Source of the DNA: Yinghuangia sp045039925
GTDB lineage: Bacteria; Actinomycetota; Actinomycetes; Streptomycetales; Streptomycetaceae
Reading direction: 5' to 3'
Length of the DNA stretch: 64,000 bases
Assembly (NCBI GenBank): GCA_045039925.1
Contig: CP108400.1
Span: forward strand, 992,001 to 1,056,000
Shown: one piece after another, positions 16,589-24,835 of the stretch
How positions within the stretch are numbered: the stretch's first letter is position 1
Layout of the letters: each line of letters starts with the position of its first letter
The notes under the pieces: generated by a model
Told to the model about the DNA's origin: nothing
Databases searched by the model: none
Seen by the model: the letters and a program-made list of their open reading frames with translations, nothing else
Position numbers and translations under genes: made by a program

Positions 16589-17671
16589 TCAGGCCTTCTT
16601 CCCGCCCAGCTTGCCGACCGCCGGGCGCAGGGGTACGTCGAGCGCGTCGTACAGCCCCGGCTCCGCCTCGACCAGCCAGTCGATGGCGCCGACCAGCCGC
16701 CCGACCGCGGTGGCGTTGCCGCCCGCCGAGCGGTTCTCGCCCTCGTCGACCGCCTCGACGGTGACCTCGATGCGCGGCCGGCCCTCGATGATCACGCGGT
16801 GCGCGCCGTCGCCGCCGTCGGGAGGCGTGGGCCAGTCCGGGGCGCACCCGGCGTGGATGCGGGTGACGTGCTCGATGACGATGCGCGGCTCGCCGCCGAT
16901 GATGCCCTGCACCTCGAAGCGCACGGCGCCCTGCGTCCCGGCCTCGAACTCGCCCATCAGGCGGGTGTTCACCGTTTCGTCGAGCGCGCGGCGGTCGACC
17001 GTCTCGCGGATCTCGTCGAGTTCGACGCCGAGCGCGCGGGCCATCAGGCGTATCTGGCCGCCCCACACCATGGTCGGCATGTCGGGCCACAGCATGGGCG
17101 GCCCGTAGTCCATCGGCATGCCCATGCCGATCAACTGCCGGACGGATTCCTCCTGGTCGTACGTGGTGTAGTCGAATATCTCCTGGCAGCGGATCGCGTC
17201 GACGGTGGTGCCGAGGCCGCTGATCAGCAGCGGCAGGATGTCGTTGCCCCAGCCCGGGTCCACGCCGGAGACGAACAGCGAGCCGCCGCCTTCGGCGACC
17301 GCCGCGACCACCGGGTCGCGGAACTCGGGCGGTGCGTTGCGCTGGTCGTACAGCGGGTAGAGCGCGGGGCTGACGACGACCGCGCCGGCGCGGATGGCAC
17401 GGCAGATGTCCTCGAGCGCGTCGTCGGGGCGGATGTCGCCGGAAGCGGCGTACACCACGGCTCCGGGACCGGCAGCGAGGACGGCGTCCACGTCGTCGGT
17501 GGCCGCGACCCCCAACTCGTGGTCGAGTCCCGCGAGTTCGCCAGCGTCGCGGCCGACCTTGGCGGGATTGTGGACGATGACGGCGGCGAGTGTGAGCGCC
17601 GGGTGCGCGTCGACGGCCCTGATCGACGCACGGCCGACGTTGCCGGTACCCCAGACAACCGTGGGAATCAT
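16589..17671 (-). CDS. Dihydrodipicolinate reductase-like NAD(P)-binding protein
   Basis: A 360-residue protein with an N-terminal Rossmann fold (VVWGTGNVGRAS, G8-x-G10-x-x-G13) and a downstream region typical of the DapB-like group that includes 2,4-diaminopentanoate dehydrogenase (SGVDPGWGNDILPLLISG near residue 137). It should reduce or oxidise an imine or amino group with NAD(P)H. It is longer than DapB (about 250 residues), so a lysine-pathway role is unlikely. TAACCT 7 nt before ATG 17671 suggests a leaderless mRNA. Neighbours give no substrate clue. Confidence 0.8.
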   Translation of the reverse strand: MIPTVVWGTGNVGRASIRAVDAHPALTLAAVIVHNPAKVGRDAGELAGLDHELGVAATDDVDAVLAAGPGAVVYAASGDIRPDDALEDICRAIRAGAVVVSPALYPLYDQRNAPPEFRDPVVAAVAEGGGSLFVSGVDPGWGNDILPLLISGLGTTVDAIRCQEIFDYTTYDQEESVRQLIGMGMPMDYGPPMLWPDMPTMVWGGQIRLMARALGVELDEIRETVDRRALDETVNTRLMGEFEAGTQGAVRFEVQGIIGGEPRIVIEHVTRIHAGCAPDWPTPPDGGDGAHRVIIEGRPRIEVTVEAVDEGENRSAGGNATAVGRLVGAIDWLVEAEPGLYDALDVPLRPAVGKLGGKKA

Positions 17672-17790
17672 GCGGTGGAGGTTAGCGAGCGCCTTGATCG
17701 GTTCATAGTCCTTGATCGAAGCAATTAATAGGAACCGCGCGAGGACCCCCGCGAAGAACCCGGCGAGGACGGGCGCGAGGAGTTGGGCGG

Positions 17791-18993
17791 CTACCGGCCA
17801 CCGCGCCGCCGCCGGGCGGCCGCGGCGGCCTCCCGGACACAGGTGACCGGGTCGGTGTCGGCGGCCGCGACCAGCGCCCGGGCGGTGGTGGCGTCGGCGG
17901 GCAGGCTGCCGAGCGCGGTGGCGGCGTTGGCGCGTACCCGGTGGCACGGGTCGGCGACCAGCGCGGCGGCGATCGCGGACGCCGCATCGTGCAGGCGCTT
18001 GGCGTGGCCGGGCGGGAGTTCGTCGGCGCGGACGCGTCCCAGGGACTTGGCCGCGCGGGCGCGTACGCCGGGGTCGTCGTCGCGCAGGAGTTCGATCAGC
18101 GTGCCGAGGGTGACCCAGTCGGCGGGCAGGTTGCCCAGGCCCCAGGCCGCGGCACGGCGCGACTCGATGTTGTCGGTGCCGGAAGGCCAGTAGTACCGCA
18201 GGGCGGACGTCCCTTCCGCCCGTCCCGCGACGACCAGCGCGCGGCCTGCCGCGTAGCAGGCAGGCCGGTCGCCACCGGTGTGCAGGATCGCCTTGAGCGC
18301 CGGTATCGCGCGTTCGGTCGCGACGCGCTCCAGGCCCGCGAGCGCGGCGGCGCGGTGCGGTCCGGCCAGCATCTCGACGAGGAACGGGACGAACCGGCGG
18401 TCGACGACGCGCGCGACCATGCGCAGCGTCGTTTCGTCCCACGGCTTGCGCATCGCGGCGGTGAGGCCGAGGAGCGCGTCGACGGCCGCGGGCGTGCCGA
18501 CGCGGGCGAGGCTCCGGGCGAGCGCTTCGCCGGCGTTGGGCATGTAGTGGGAGGTGGCGTGGGCTTGCGCGGTCCAGGTCGCGGCGGCGCGGACGAGGGC
18601 CGCCTCGGCCTCGGGCGTGCGGAACGCGCCCAGCGCGCGGATGACTTCGGCGTTCCACGCCGGCGATCCGGTCGTCTCGTCGAGCCACGCCACCAGGAGC
18701 GGCACGGCGCGTCCGTCGCGCAGCACCGCGAGCAGGCGCGCGGCCTGGACGGCCCAACTGGCCTCGCGCGGCGGGACGAGGGCCCGCACCGCGGCGTCGG
18801 CGGCGCGGGCCTCGTGGGCGCGCACGAGCCGCTCCCCCGCGGCGCCGGCCAGTCGGCTGCGGCGGCCGAACCCGCGATCGAACGCGTCGACGAGGACTTC
18901 GACCGGCGCGTACCGCAGTTCCCGCCGGGCGAGCCCGAATTCGCAGGGTTCCTCGGCCGCCGTCCCGCCGTTGTCGCGCGTCGTGTCTGCCAT
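17791..18993 (-). CDS. HEAT-repeat protein
   Basis: A 400-residue protein made of repeated amphipathic helix pairs with the HEAT/PBS-lyase pattern (for example AVPLLVAWLDET, AIPALKAILH, DDPGVRARAAKSLGRVRAD and HRVRANAATALGSL). Such proteins are protein-interaction scaffolds or DNA-binding proteins of the AlkD type; none of the catalytic residues of a known enzyme is visible. It begins at ATG 18993 without a clear ribosome binding site. It is upstream of the DapB-like gene on the same strand with a 119-bp gap. Confidence 0.85.
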   Translation of the reverse strand: MADTTRDNGGTAAEEPCEFGLARRELRYAPVEVLVDAFDRGFGRRSRLAGAAGERLVRAHEARAADAAVRALVPPREASWAVQAARLLAVLRDGRAVPLLVAWLDETTGSPAWNAEVIRALGAFRTPEAEAALVRAAATWTAQAHATSHYMPNAGEALARSLARVGTPAAVDALLGLTAAMRKPWDETTLRMVARVVDRRFVPFLVEMLAGPHRAAALAGLERVATERAIPALKAILHTGGDRPACYAAGRALVVAGRAEGTSALRYYWPSGTDNIESRRAAAWGLGNLPADWVTLGTLIELLRDDDPGVRARAAKSLGRVRADELPPGHAKRLHDAASAIAAALVADPCHRVRANAATALGSLPADATTARALVAAADTDPVTCVREAAAAARRRRGGR

Positions 18994-19411
18994 GTCGGCC
19001 CATTGAAGTGAGGGCGGCGCGGCGGCTCAAGCCCTTTGGGCGAATGCTTCGTTGGGACGGAGGGGGCTTGCGTGGCGTACGTACGTATTGCGCCGTTGGC
19101 CCTCTCTTTTGGATCTTGTCGGATAGCCCGCGTCGCCTGGCGCGTGCGATCGCAAGGCGCGGGCCCGCAACTCGTACTCGGTCGTACTCGCACGCCGGGC
19201 CTGGCGGCCCTCCTTCGCCCGCAACGCCGCGAGCGTGCGTGCCAGGCTTGGGAGGGCCGTCAAGGCCCGGCGTGCGGGCCCGGCAGGATCCGAAAGAGAG
19301 GGCCCAGGCGGGTCCGCGCCGCGCCGGGACGTCGCGCGGCTGCGGGTGTCGGGGCGGAGGCATACCGTTGCGGGCAGGAGCGGTCGGCTACCGGGTGACG
19401 GAGGTTCGGGC
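18994..19411. other. 418-bp gene-free stretch containing a nested inverted repeat
   Basis: I see no supportable gene between the HEAT-repeat gene and the YjbR-like gene. Its main content is the inverted-repeat structure at 19098-19304. The GGAGG and ATG of the YjbR-like gene lie at its right end. Confidence 0.6.
19098..19304. repeat. 207-bp element with nested long inverted repeats
   Basis: The outer arms are GGCCCTCTCTTTTGGATC (19098-19115) and GATCCGAAAGAGAGGGCC (19287-19304), an 18-bp match with one G-T pair. The inner arms are GCACGCCGGGCCT...CGGCCCTCC (19190-19212) and GGAGGGCCG...AGGCCCGGCGTGC (19251-19275), with a 38-nt loop. The segment between the left arms contains its own small palindrome TGCGATCGCA (19145-19154). 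The whole could fold into a branched hairpin. It may be a small mobile element without genes, a repeat unit, or a structured transcript; no transposase is near. Confidence 0.7.
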
Positions 19412-19777
19412 ATGGCGACCAACGCGGACGACGTACGCCGCGAGGCACTGGCGCTGCCGGAGACGAGCGAGAAGTTCACCTGGAACGCGCCGACGTTCCG
19501 GGTGCGCGACAAGATCTTCGCGGCGCTGAGCGAGGACGACACGTCGGTCGCGTTCCGGTGTCCGCGTGAGGAGCGCGGCGAGCTGATCTCCTCGGAGCCC
19601 GACAAGTTCTTCATGCGCGCGGGCCACGACGACAACTACGACTGGATCCGCGCGCACCTCGCGGCGGTCGACGACGTCGAGGAGTTGCGCGCGATGCTCC
19701 TGGACGCCTGGCGCATGACCGCGCCCAAGCGGGTGATCAAGGCGTACGACGAGGCGCACGCCGCCGGCGGCTCCTGA
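19412..19777 (+). CDS. MmcQ/YjbR-family protein
   Basis: A 121-residue protein of the CyaY-like MmcQ/YjbR family, recognised from the N-terminal ALALPETSEKFTWNAPTFRV and the middle DKIFAALSEDDTSVAFRCP. The family is annotated as DNA-binding from structure, but no clear biochemical role is established. ATG 19412 is preceded by GGAGG at about 8 nt; the frame is open further upstream, but that part overlaps the inverted-repeat element and is not conserved-looking. Confidence 0.88.
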   Translation: MATNADDVRREALALPETSEKFTWNAPTFRVRDKIFAALSEDDTSVAFRCPREERGELISSEPDKFFMRAGHDDNYDWIRAHLAAVDDVEELRAMLLDAWRMTAPKRVIKAYDEAHAAGGS

Positions 19778-19822
19778 GCCGACCTGAGGCCGCCGCGGCC
19801 GTCCCCGCCCGGGCTGCGTGCG

Positions 19823-20713
19823 TCACGGCTCGACGGCGAACATCCGGGCCGCGTTGTCGTGGCAGACCGCGCGCAGCCAGGCGTCGCCCAGGTCGAGGCG
19901 GGCGAGCGCGTCGAGCGCCTCGTAGTAGGGGTACGGGATGTTCGGGAAGTCGCTGCCCAGCACGATCCGGTCCCCGAAGTCCAGGAGGCGCGGCAACTGG
20001 TCCTTCGGGAACGGCGCGTCGGCCTCGGTGAACGCGGTGAAGGCCATCGTCGTGTCGAGGTGCACGCCCTCGTACCGCTCCGCGAGGTCGAGGAAGGCGC
20101 CGTACTCCGGCAGCCCCATGTGCGCGACGACCAAGGGCAACGACGGGTGCCGGGCGAGCAGTTGCGCGATGGGCTCCGGCCCGGTGTGCTTGCCGGGCAT
20201 CGGCCCCGAGCCGCAGTGCGTGACGACCGGGACGCCGGCGTCGGCGAGGACGCCCCAGACGGGGTCGAGCAGCGGGTCGTTCGGGTCGTACGCGCCGACC
20301 TGCAAGTGCGCCTTGAAGACCCGCGCGCCGTCCGCGATCGCGCGTTCGACGTACGCTGCCGCGTCCGGCTCCGGGAAGAACGTCGCCGTGTGCAGGCAGT
20401 CGGGGGTCCGCGCCGCGAAGTCCGCCGCCCAGGCGTTGAGCCAGGCGGCCATGTCGGGCTTGTGCGGGTAGAGCAGCGCGGTGAAGCGGCGCACCCCGAA
20501 CTCGCGCAGCCGGGCGACGCGCTTGTCCTCCTCGATGCGGTACGCGATGGGCCAGGGGCGCCTGGTGAGCGGGCCCGCCCGGTCGAAGTACGCCCACACC
20601 TTGGCGAGCACGCGCTGCGGCATGAAGTGCGTGTGCACGTCGATCAGTCCCGGGAGGCCGAGCGCCTGCCAGAACCCGGCCACCTGTGCGTCGCTGTGCT
20701 CGGTCGGAATCAT
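19823..20713 (-). CDS. Amidohydrolase 2-family metal-dependent hydrolase
   Basis: A 296-residue TIM-barrel protein of the amidohydrolase-2 (ACMSD-related) group. The metal-binding HxH is H27/H29 in DVHTHFMP; other features are VVTHCGSGP, VVAHMGLPEY and a terminal LGSDFPNIPYP with the conserved Asp. It would hydrolyse or decarboxylate a small organic acid or lactone. It lies 130 bp downstream of the sugar-isomerase-like gene on the same strand, with a 12-bp tandem repeat between them. Translation probably starts at ATG 20713 (MIPTEHSD). Confidence 0.88.
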   Translation of the reverse strand: MIPTEHSDAQVAGFWQALGLPGLIDVHTHFMPQRVLAKVWAYFDRAGPLTRRPWPIAYRIEEDKRVARLREFGVRRFTALLYPHKPDMAAWLNAWAADFAARTPDCLHTATFFPEPDAAAYVERAIADGARVFKAHLQVGAYDPNDPLLDPVWGVLADAGVPVVTHCGSGPMPGKHTGPEPIAQLLARHPSLPLVVAHMGLPEYGAFLDLAERYEGVHLDTTMAFTAFTEADAPFPKDQLPRLLDFGDRIVLGSDFPNIPYPYYEALDALARLDLGDAWLRAVCHDNAARMFAVEP

Positions 20714-20782
20714 CCGGCCATGGTGCCACTGCGTGGCCGGTACACGCACCGGCGGAGGCGAACCGCGGGCAGGTTCGGCCCC

Positions 20783-20818
20783 TTGTCGTGCGGCTTGTCG
20801 TGCGGCCTGTCGTGCGGC
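20783..20818 (-). repeat. Three tandem 12-bp repeats
   Basis: TTGTCGTGCGGC occurs at 20783-20794 and 20795-20806, and CTGTCGTGCGGC at 20807-20818. The array lies between the sugar isomerase stop and the amidohydrolase start, about 70-105 bp upstream of the latter. It is one of several short tandem repeats upstream of genes in this window. Confidence 0.85.
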
Positions 20819-20843
20819 CTGCGGTCCGGGCCGGGTCGTCGGC

Positions 20844-21767
20844 TCAACGGGCCAGTACGGCGCGCGCCGCGGCAGCGGCGGCCTGCGCGGCGGCGGCGGT
20901 GCCGAGGCGGGCGAGGTCGTCGGAGAACACCTCGACGCCGACCGGCGCGTCCACCCCGGCGGCGCGCAGTGCCGCGAGCACGCCGGCCACGTCGGCGTCG
21001 CCCTGGCCGGGCAGGAGGCGGCGGTGCATGGTCTCGTCCATGAGGTCCATGGCCCGGGTCCCGTCCGTCGCCGTGCCGCCCGTGCCGGGCGCCCCGTCCG
21101 CGGGGACTTCCGGGACCGCGGGCAGTGCGGGGGCGTCGCTGATCTGGATGCCGTTGACCCGCCGCGCGAGGTCCGGACCGAGGTCGGCCGCGGTGCCGCC
21201 GGAGCGGTGCAGGTGCCAGGTGTCGAGCAGGATCCCGCCGTTGGGCCGGTCGGCGAGGCCGACGATCTCGGCCGCCGCGCGGATGTCCGGGATGCCGGAC
21301 CAGGGCAGGAACTCCAGGTGGACGAGCAGGCCGTACCCGGCCGCCCGGTCGCACAGTTCCGCGAACGCCTCCGCGGCGCGCTCGGTCTCGACCGCCGCCC
21401 CGGCGATCTCGACGACGTTGAGCGAGCGTGCGCCGAGTGCCTCGGCCATGCCCCAGAACACGTCGGCGGGGACGGCGAACGCGGCTGTGTCGGCATCGGC
21501 CGCCGCGTCCGCGCCCTGGACCGGGGCCTTGGGCAGCCAGTCGGTGACCGCGTCGAGTTCGCCGATGGTGAGGCCGTTGTCGTCGAGAAGGGCGCGCATG
21601 TCGGCGGCGGTCAGCCCCTCGTCGAGCGCGCGCTGCCAGTCCTGCGCCCACAGCGTGATCCCGGCGAACCCGGCCGCGGAGGCCGCCTCGGCCCGCTCCC
21701 GGAAGCCGCTGCCCAGCACCGTCCCGGCGCACAGCACCAGGTCGTCCGGTTCCAGCACACGCACCAC
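20844..21767 (-). CDS. Sugar phosphate isomerase/epimerase-like TIM-barrel protein
   Basis: A 307-residue protein of the AP-endonuclease-2-like xylose isomerase TIM-barrel superfamily. Probable metal-site residues are in LLVHLEFLPW, GILLDTWHLH and VGVEVFSDD, following the E-D/H-E pattern. It would isomerise or epimerise a keto-sugar or inositol derivative. The first codons are GTG GTG CGT GTG; GGGGA lies immediately before the first GTG, so translation may really begin at the fourth codon (21758). It is upstream of the amidohydrolase and could act in the same catabolic route. Confidence 0.83.
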   Translation of the reverse strand: MVRVLEPDDLVLCAGTVLGSGFRERAEAASAAGFAGITLWAQDWQRALDEGLTAADMRALLDDNGLTIGELDAVTDWLPKAPVQGADAAADADTAAFAVPADVFWGMAEALGARSLNVVEIAGAAVETERAAEAFAELCDRAAGYGLLVHLEFLPWSGIPDIRAAAEIVGLADRPNGGILLDTWHLHRSGGTAADLGPDLARRVNGIQISDAPALPAVPEVPADGAPGTGGTATDGTRAMDLMDETMHRRLLPGQGDADVAGVLAALRAAGVDAPVGVEVFSDDLARLGTAAAAQAAAAAARAVLAR

Positions 21768-21886
21768 TCCCCTGCGAACGATCAGCCGAGGGACGACTAT
21801 TCGTCCCCAGGCGTCGAAAGTTCGTGCATGCTAGGCGCACGCGGTCGCGAAGTGAAGGCCGCGCCGCCGCCGCGTCCTCGGGAAGG

Positions 21887-22330
21887 CTACGGGCACTTGA
21901 GTCCGCTGCGCGCGGTGGTCAGCGTGCCGCTCAGGGTCTCGAGCGGAACCTTCAGCGCGTCGACGGTCTGCTGGACGGTCGAACTGTCCCCGACCGACTG
22001 GAGCACGGACTTCACCGAGTCGGCCGCCGCCTTGACCGCCGCACCGGCCGCGGAGTTGAGGTTGCCCGACGATTCGGCCAGTGCCGAGAGGTCGTCCGTG
22101 ACCTTGTCGACCGCGCTCTTGACGTCGTCCTTGCTGGTCGTCGCGGGGTCGAGCGAGGTCAGGGCGTCGGTGTCCTGCTTGAGGCGGTCGAGGTCGCCGC
22201 AGGCCGCGGTCGCCGCGGCACTGGCCGACTTGGACGCCTTCGCCTCGGGGGACTCGTCGTCGTCCGAGCACGCGGACACGGACACCAGAACGGCCGCGCA
22301 CAGGGCCGCCGCACAGAGTCGGCGCTTCAC
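21887..22330 (-). CDS. Small secreted lipoprotein
   Basis: A 147-residue exported protein. A KRR-positive N-terminus, a hydrophobic core and the lipobox VSAC put the lipidated cysteine at C21. The mature part is helical and Ala/Ser/Asp-rich (repeated patterns such as LKQDTDALTSLDPATTSKDDV), resembling small actinobacterial surface lipoproteins without known function. GTG 22330 is preceded by GAGG at 4 nt. Immediately upstream is a six-unit array of 10-bp repeats. It diverges from the zinc dehydrogenase. Confidence 0.85.
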   Translation of the reverse strand: MKRRLCAAALCAAVLVSVSACSDDDESPEAKASKSASAAATAACGDLDRLKQDTDALTSLDPATTSKDDVKSAVDKVTDDLSALAESSGNLNSAAGAAVKAAADSVKSVLQSVGDSSTVQQTVDALKVPLETLSGTLTTARSGLKCP

Positions 22331-22340
22331 TGGACCTCAC

Positions 22341-22400
22341 TTCGCAGCGCTTCGTAGATCTTCGTGGATCTTCGTGGATTTTCGTGGGCCTTCGCGTCTT
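22341..22400 (-). repeat. Six 10-bp repeats in exact helical register upstream of the lipoprotein
   Basis: On the plus strand the units begin TTCG every 10 bp from 22341 to 22400; the best copies are TTCGTGGATC, TTCGTAGATC and TTCGTGGATT. In the sense of the lipoprotein the unit is GATCCACGAA. The array starts 10 bp upstream of the GTG and so covers the ribosome binding site leader and probably the promoter. A 10-bp period puts each copy on the same face of the helix. Confidence 0.9.
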
Positions 22401-22563
22401 GCCACTGTTCGCCCCGAAAATACCGTTATCACCACCAACCTCACACGCCCCACCCGCCCCGGCAACCGGACGCAGCCATCCGGGCGTCGACCCCGCAACC
22501 TCGGCATGGTTCGATATCTCGACCACATTGATGGAGAGTCCGAACACTCGGAGGTCGGCGGAC

Positions 22564-23553
22564 ATGCGCGCAGTGCGGGGCAGGGGCACGGACGGCGACG
22601 GGGCGGCCGCGGTCGAGGTGGTCGACATCGGCGAAGTGCCCGGCGTACCGGGCGCGGACCGGCAGATCGAACTCGTCGCGGCCGGGATCTGCGGCTCCGA
22701 CCTGGGCTACCTCGCCATGGGGAGCACGCTGCTGCTCGGGCACGAACTCGCGGGCGTCGGCGCGGACGGCGCGGCGTACGCCGTCGAGGCGGTCTTCGGC
22801 TGCGGTACGTGCGCCCAGTGCGCCGCAGGACACCGCAACCGCTGCGCCGACGTGCACCTGCGCGTACCGGGCATGACGATCGACGGCGGCATGGCCGAGC
22901 GGTACGCGGTACCCGCGACCGCCCTCGTCCCGCTCCCCGACGGCCTCCCGGTCCGCGACGCCTGCCTGGTCGAACCGTCCGCCGTGGCGTGGCGCGCCGC
23001 GCGCCTCGCGGGCGTCGTCCCCGGCAGCCGGGTGGCGGTGGTCGGGGGCGGTGCGATCGGCCTGCTCGCGGTCGCCGCCGCGCAGGCGCTGGGGGCCGCC
23101 GATGTCGCGCTGTCGGCACGGCGGGCCGAACGCGTCGAGGCGGGGCGCCGGCTCGGCGCGGCCATCGTGCCCGCCGACGCCTCCGCCGGTTCGCGCGCCG
23201 GCGGCTACGACGTCGTCATCGATGCCGCCGGAACCGCCGGGGCCCTCGCCGACGCGGTCGGCCTGCTGGCCCCCGGCGGCACGCTGTCGATCGCGGCACT
23301 GCACGAGGGCAATCTGCCGCTGCCGTTCCTTCCTTCGTTCCTGAAGGAAGTGCGCGTCGTGATGTCGATGGCGTACGGCGCCGACGAGCACGGCGTCCGC
23401 GACGTCGACCGTGCCGCGCGCATGCTCGCCGCGCGCCCGGACATCGCCGCGTCCGTGATCACGCACCGCTTCCCGCTGGAGGACGCCGCCGAGGCGTTCC
23501 GCGTCGCCGCCGACCGCTCGACCGGCGCGATCAAGGTCGTGGTCGAACCCTGA
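22564..23553 (+). CDS. Zinc-dependent alcohol/polyol dehydrogenase (MDR family)
   Basis: A 329-residue medium-chain dehydrogenase. Catalytic zinc ligands are C43 in GICGSD and H60-E61 in LLGHELAGVG; the structural zinc is held by C80, C83, C86 and C94. The NAD(P)-binding loop is VAVVGGGAIGLLA in the middle. The pattern resembles L-idonate 5-dehydrogenase and threonine dehydrogenase types, but the catalytic domain is shortened near the N-terminus. ATG 22564 is preceded by GGAGG; the open frame upstream of it overlaps noncoding promoter sequence. Confidence 0.9.
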   Translation: MRAVRGRGTDGDGAAAVEVVDIGEVPGVPGADRQIELVAAGICGSDLGYLAMGSTLLLGHELAGVGADGAAYAVEAVFGCGTCAQCAAGHRNRCADVHLRVPGMTIDGGMAERYAVPATALVPLPDGLPVRDACLVEPSAVAWRAARLAGVVPGSRVAVVGGGAIGLLAVAAAQALGAADVALSARRAERVEAGRRLGAAIVPADASAGSRAGGYDVVIDAAGTAGALADAVGLLAPGGTLSIAALHEGNLPLPFLPSFLKEVRVVMSMAYGADEHGVRDVDRAARMLAARPDIAASVITHRFPLEDAAEAFRVAADRSTGAIKVVVEP

Positions 23554-23599
23554 CCGAGCCGCGCGTACGCTGCCGCAAGAACCGGTGAGGAGGCCGCCG

Positions 23600-24175
23600 A
23601 TGGATGCCGCGACGCCGGCCACGCAGCACAAGGTCCTGGTCAGCCGCTGCCTGCTCGGGCATCGGGTGCGCTACGACGGCGGCGTCCAGGACCGGCTCGA
23701 ACTGCTCGCGGCCTGGGAGGCGGAAGGGCGTGTCGTGCCCGTCTGCCCCGAGGTCCAGGGCGGCCTGCCGACGCCGCGGCCCCGCGCGGAGATCCCGGGC
23801 GGCCAGGGCGCCCGGGTGCTCGACGGCGCGGAGCGGGTGCTGACGCACGAGGGTGCCGACGTCACCGGGCCCTACCTGGAAGGCGCGCGGATCTGCCTGG
23901 AGTTGGCCGCCCGGCACCGCATCCGGGTGGCCGTGCTGAAGGCGCGCAGCCCGTCGTGCGGGAACCGCGAGGCATACGACGGCACGTTCACCGGCACGCG
24001 CGTGACCGGCGAGGGGGTCGCCGCGGCAGCGCTCCGGAGGGCGGGCGTACGCGTTTTCAACGAGGACGAACTCGACGCCGCGCACGCCGCGTTGGCGGCC
24101 CTGGACGACGCGGTGGCCGCGGACGGTGCGCCCGCCTCGGGCGACGCGTGCGACCTGGGCGACGCGGCCCGCTAG
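23600..24175 (+). CDS. DUF523-family protein
   Basis: A 191-residue protein with the DUF523 signature: KVLVSRCLLGHRVRYDGG at residues 11-28, VCPEVQGGLPTPRPRAEI near 52-69, and VLKARSPSCG near 114. The conserved cysteines (C17, one in CPEV, one in PSCG) suggest a metal or redox centre; the function is unknown. ATG 23600 has GAGGAGG 6 nt upstream. It follows the zinc dehydrogenase by 46 bp and may be co-transcribed. Confidence 0.9.
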   Translation: MDAATPATQHKVLVSRCLLGHRVRYDGGVQDRLELLAAWEAEGRVVPVCPEVQGGLPTPRPRAEIPGGQGARVLDGAERVLTHEGADVTGPYLEGARICLELAARHRIRVAVLKARSPSCGNREAYDGTFTGTRVTGEGVAAAALRRAGVRVFNEDELDAAHAALAALDDAVAADGAPASGDACDLGDAAR

Positions 24176-24212
24176 ACCTCACGCTCCCCGCGCTCCTCCC
24201 CCGGTGCCGCGG

Positions 24213-24770
24213 TCAGCGGGCGGGCTCGGCAAAGGGGCGGGCGGCGGGGCCGGGGCGGACGTTGACGTCGCGGTTCGTCAGGTGTGTGTGCCCGTCGGCG
24301 CATTCCACGACCACGCGGACCGGCGCACCGCAGTCGGCGTGCCGGATGTCGAGCATGAGGCCGACCGGGTCGCCGTGGTGCCGGTCGCCGAACTGCTTGA
24401 GCGCGAGCAGCACCGGCCACAGCTCCCAGCCCTTGGCCGTCACGCGGTACTCCAGGCGCGACCGGGCGCCCGGCTCGCGATAGGGCCGGGTCTCCAGGAG
24501 CCCGCCCGCGACCAGCTTGCGCAGCCGGTCGGCGAGCACCGCGTCGGACATGCCGACGTGCCGCCGGAAGTCGTCGAACCGGCGTACGCCGTTGACCGCG
24601 TCGCGCAGGATCAGCAGCGACCACTTCTCGCCCACCACGTCCAACGTGCGCCGGACCGGGCAGTTCTCCGGGTCGATGTCCAGCCACCCCGGGTCCGCGG
24701 GCGCCTCCGCATGCTTCGCACGCTTCGCGGGCGCGGGTGGGTCCACCGGGTTGTCCGTACGGGTGTCCAT
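24213..24770 (-). CDS. HxlR-family transcriptional regulator
   Basis: A 185-residue winged-helix regulator with the HxlR core CPVRRTLDVVGEKWSLLILRD and the wing DAVLADRLRKLVAGGLLETR. The N-terminal 35 residues (Asp/Pro/Ala/Lys-rich) and the C-terminal 50 residues extend beyond the basic domain. The cysteine in CPVRR is typical of redox- or aldehyde-sensing members. TACCCT 6 nt before ATG 24770 implies a leaderless mRNA. It diverges from a PaaI-type thioesterase, with a 23-bp inverted repeat between. Confidence 0.92.
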   Translation of the reverse strand: MDTRTDNPVDPPAPAKRAKHAEAPADPGWLDIDPENCPVRRTLDVVGEKWSLLILRDAVNGVRRFDDFRRHVGMSDAVLADRLRKLVAGGLLETRPYREPGARSRLEYRVTAKGWELWPVLLALKQFGDRHHGDPVGLMLDIRHADCGAPVRVVVECADGHTHLTNRDVNVRPGPAARPFAEPAR

Positions 24771-24787
24771 GGGGGTAGGGTACTCAC

Positions 24788-24810
24788 CTGGCTTCATTTT
24801 TCGTAGCCAG
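24788..24810. promoter_or_regulatory. Candidate HxlR operator (inverted repeat)
   Basis: CTGGCT (24788-24793) and AGCCAG (24805-24810) flank an 11-bp AT-rich centre, giving a 23-bp inverted repeat in the 65-bp divergent promoter between the HxlR regulator and the thioesterase gene. Position and AT-rich centre fit a winged-helix dimer site. Confidence 0.5.
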
Positions 24811-24835
24811 ATGAGCGGAGTCCGAGGAGCTGAGC

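Noticed and set aside
16589..19363. A 924-residue fused frame including the DapB-like protein
   Set aside because: The extra N-terminal part is a shadow of the HEAT-repeat gene; the DapB-like protein has its own promoter and ATG at 17671.
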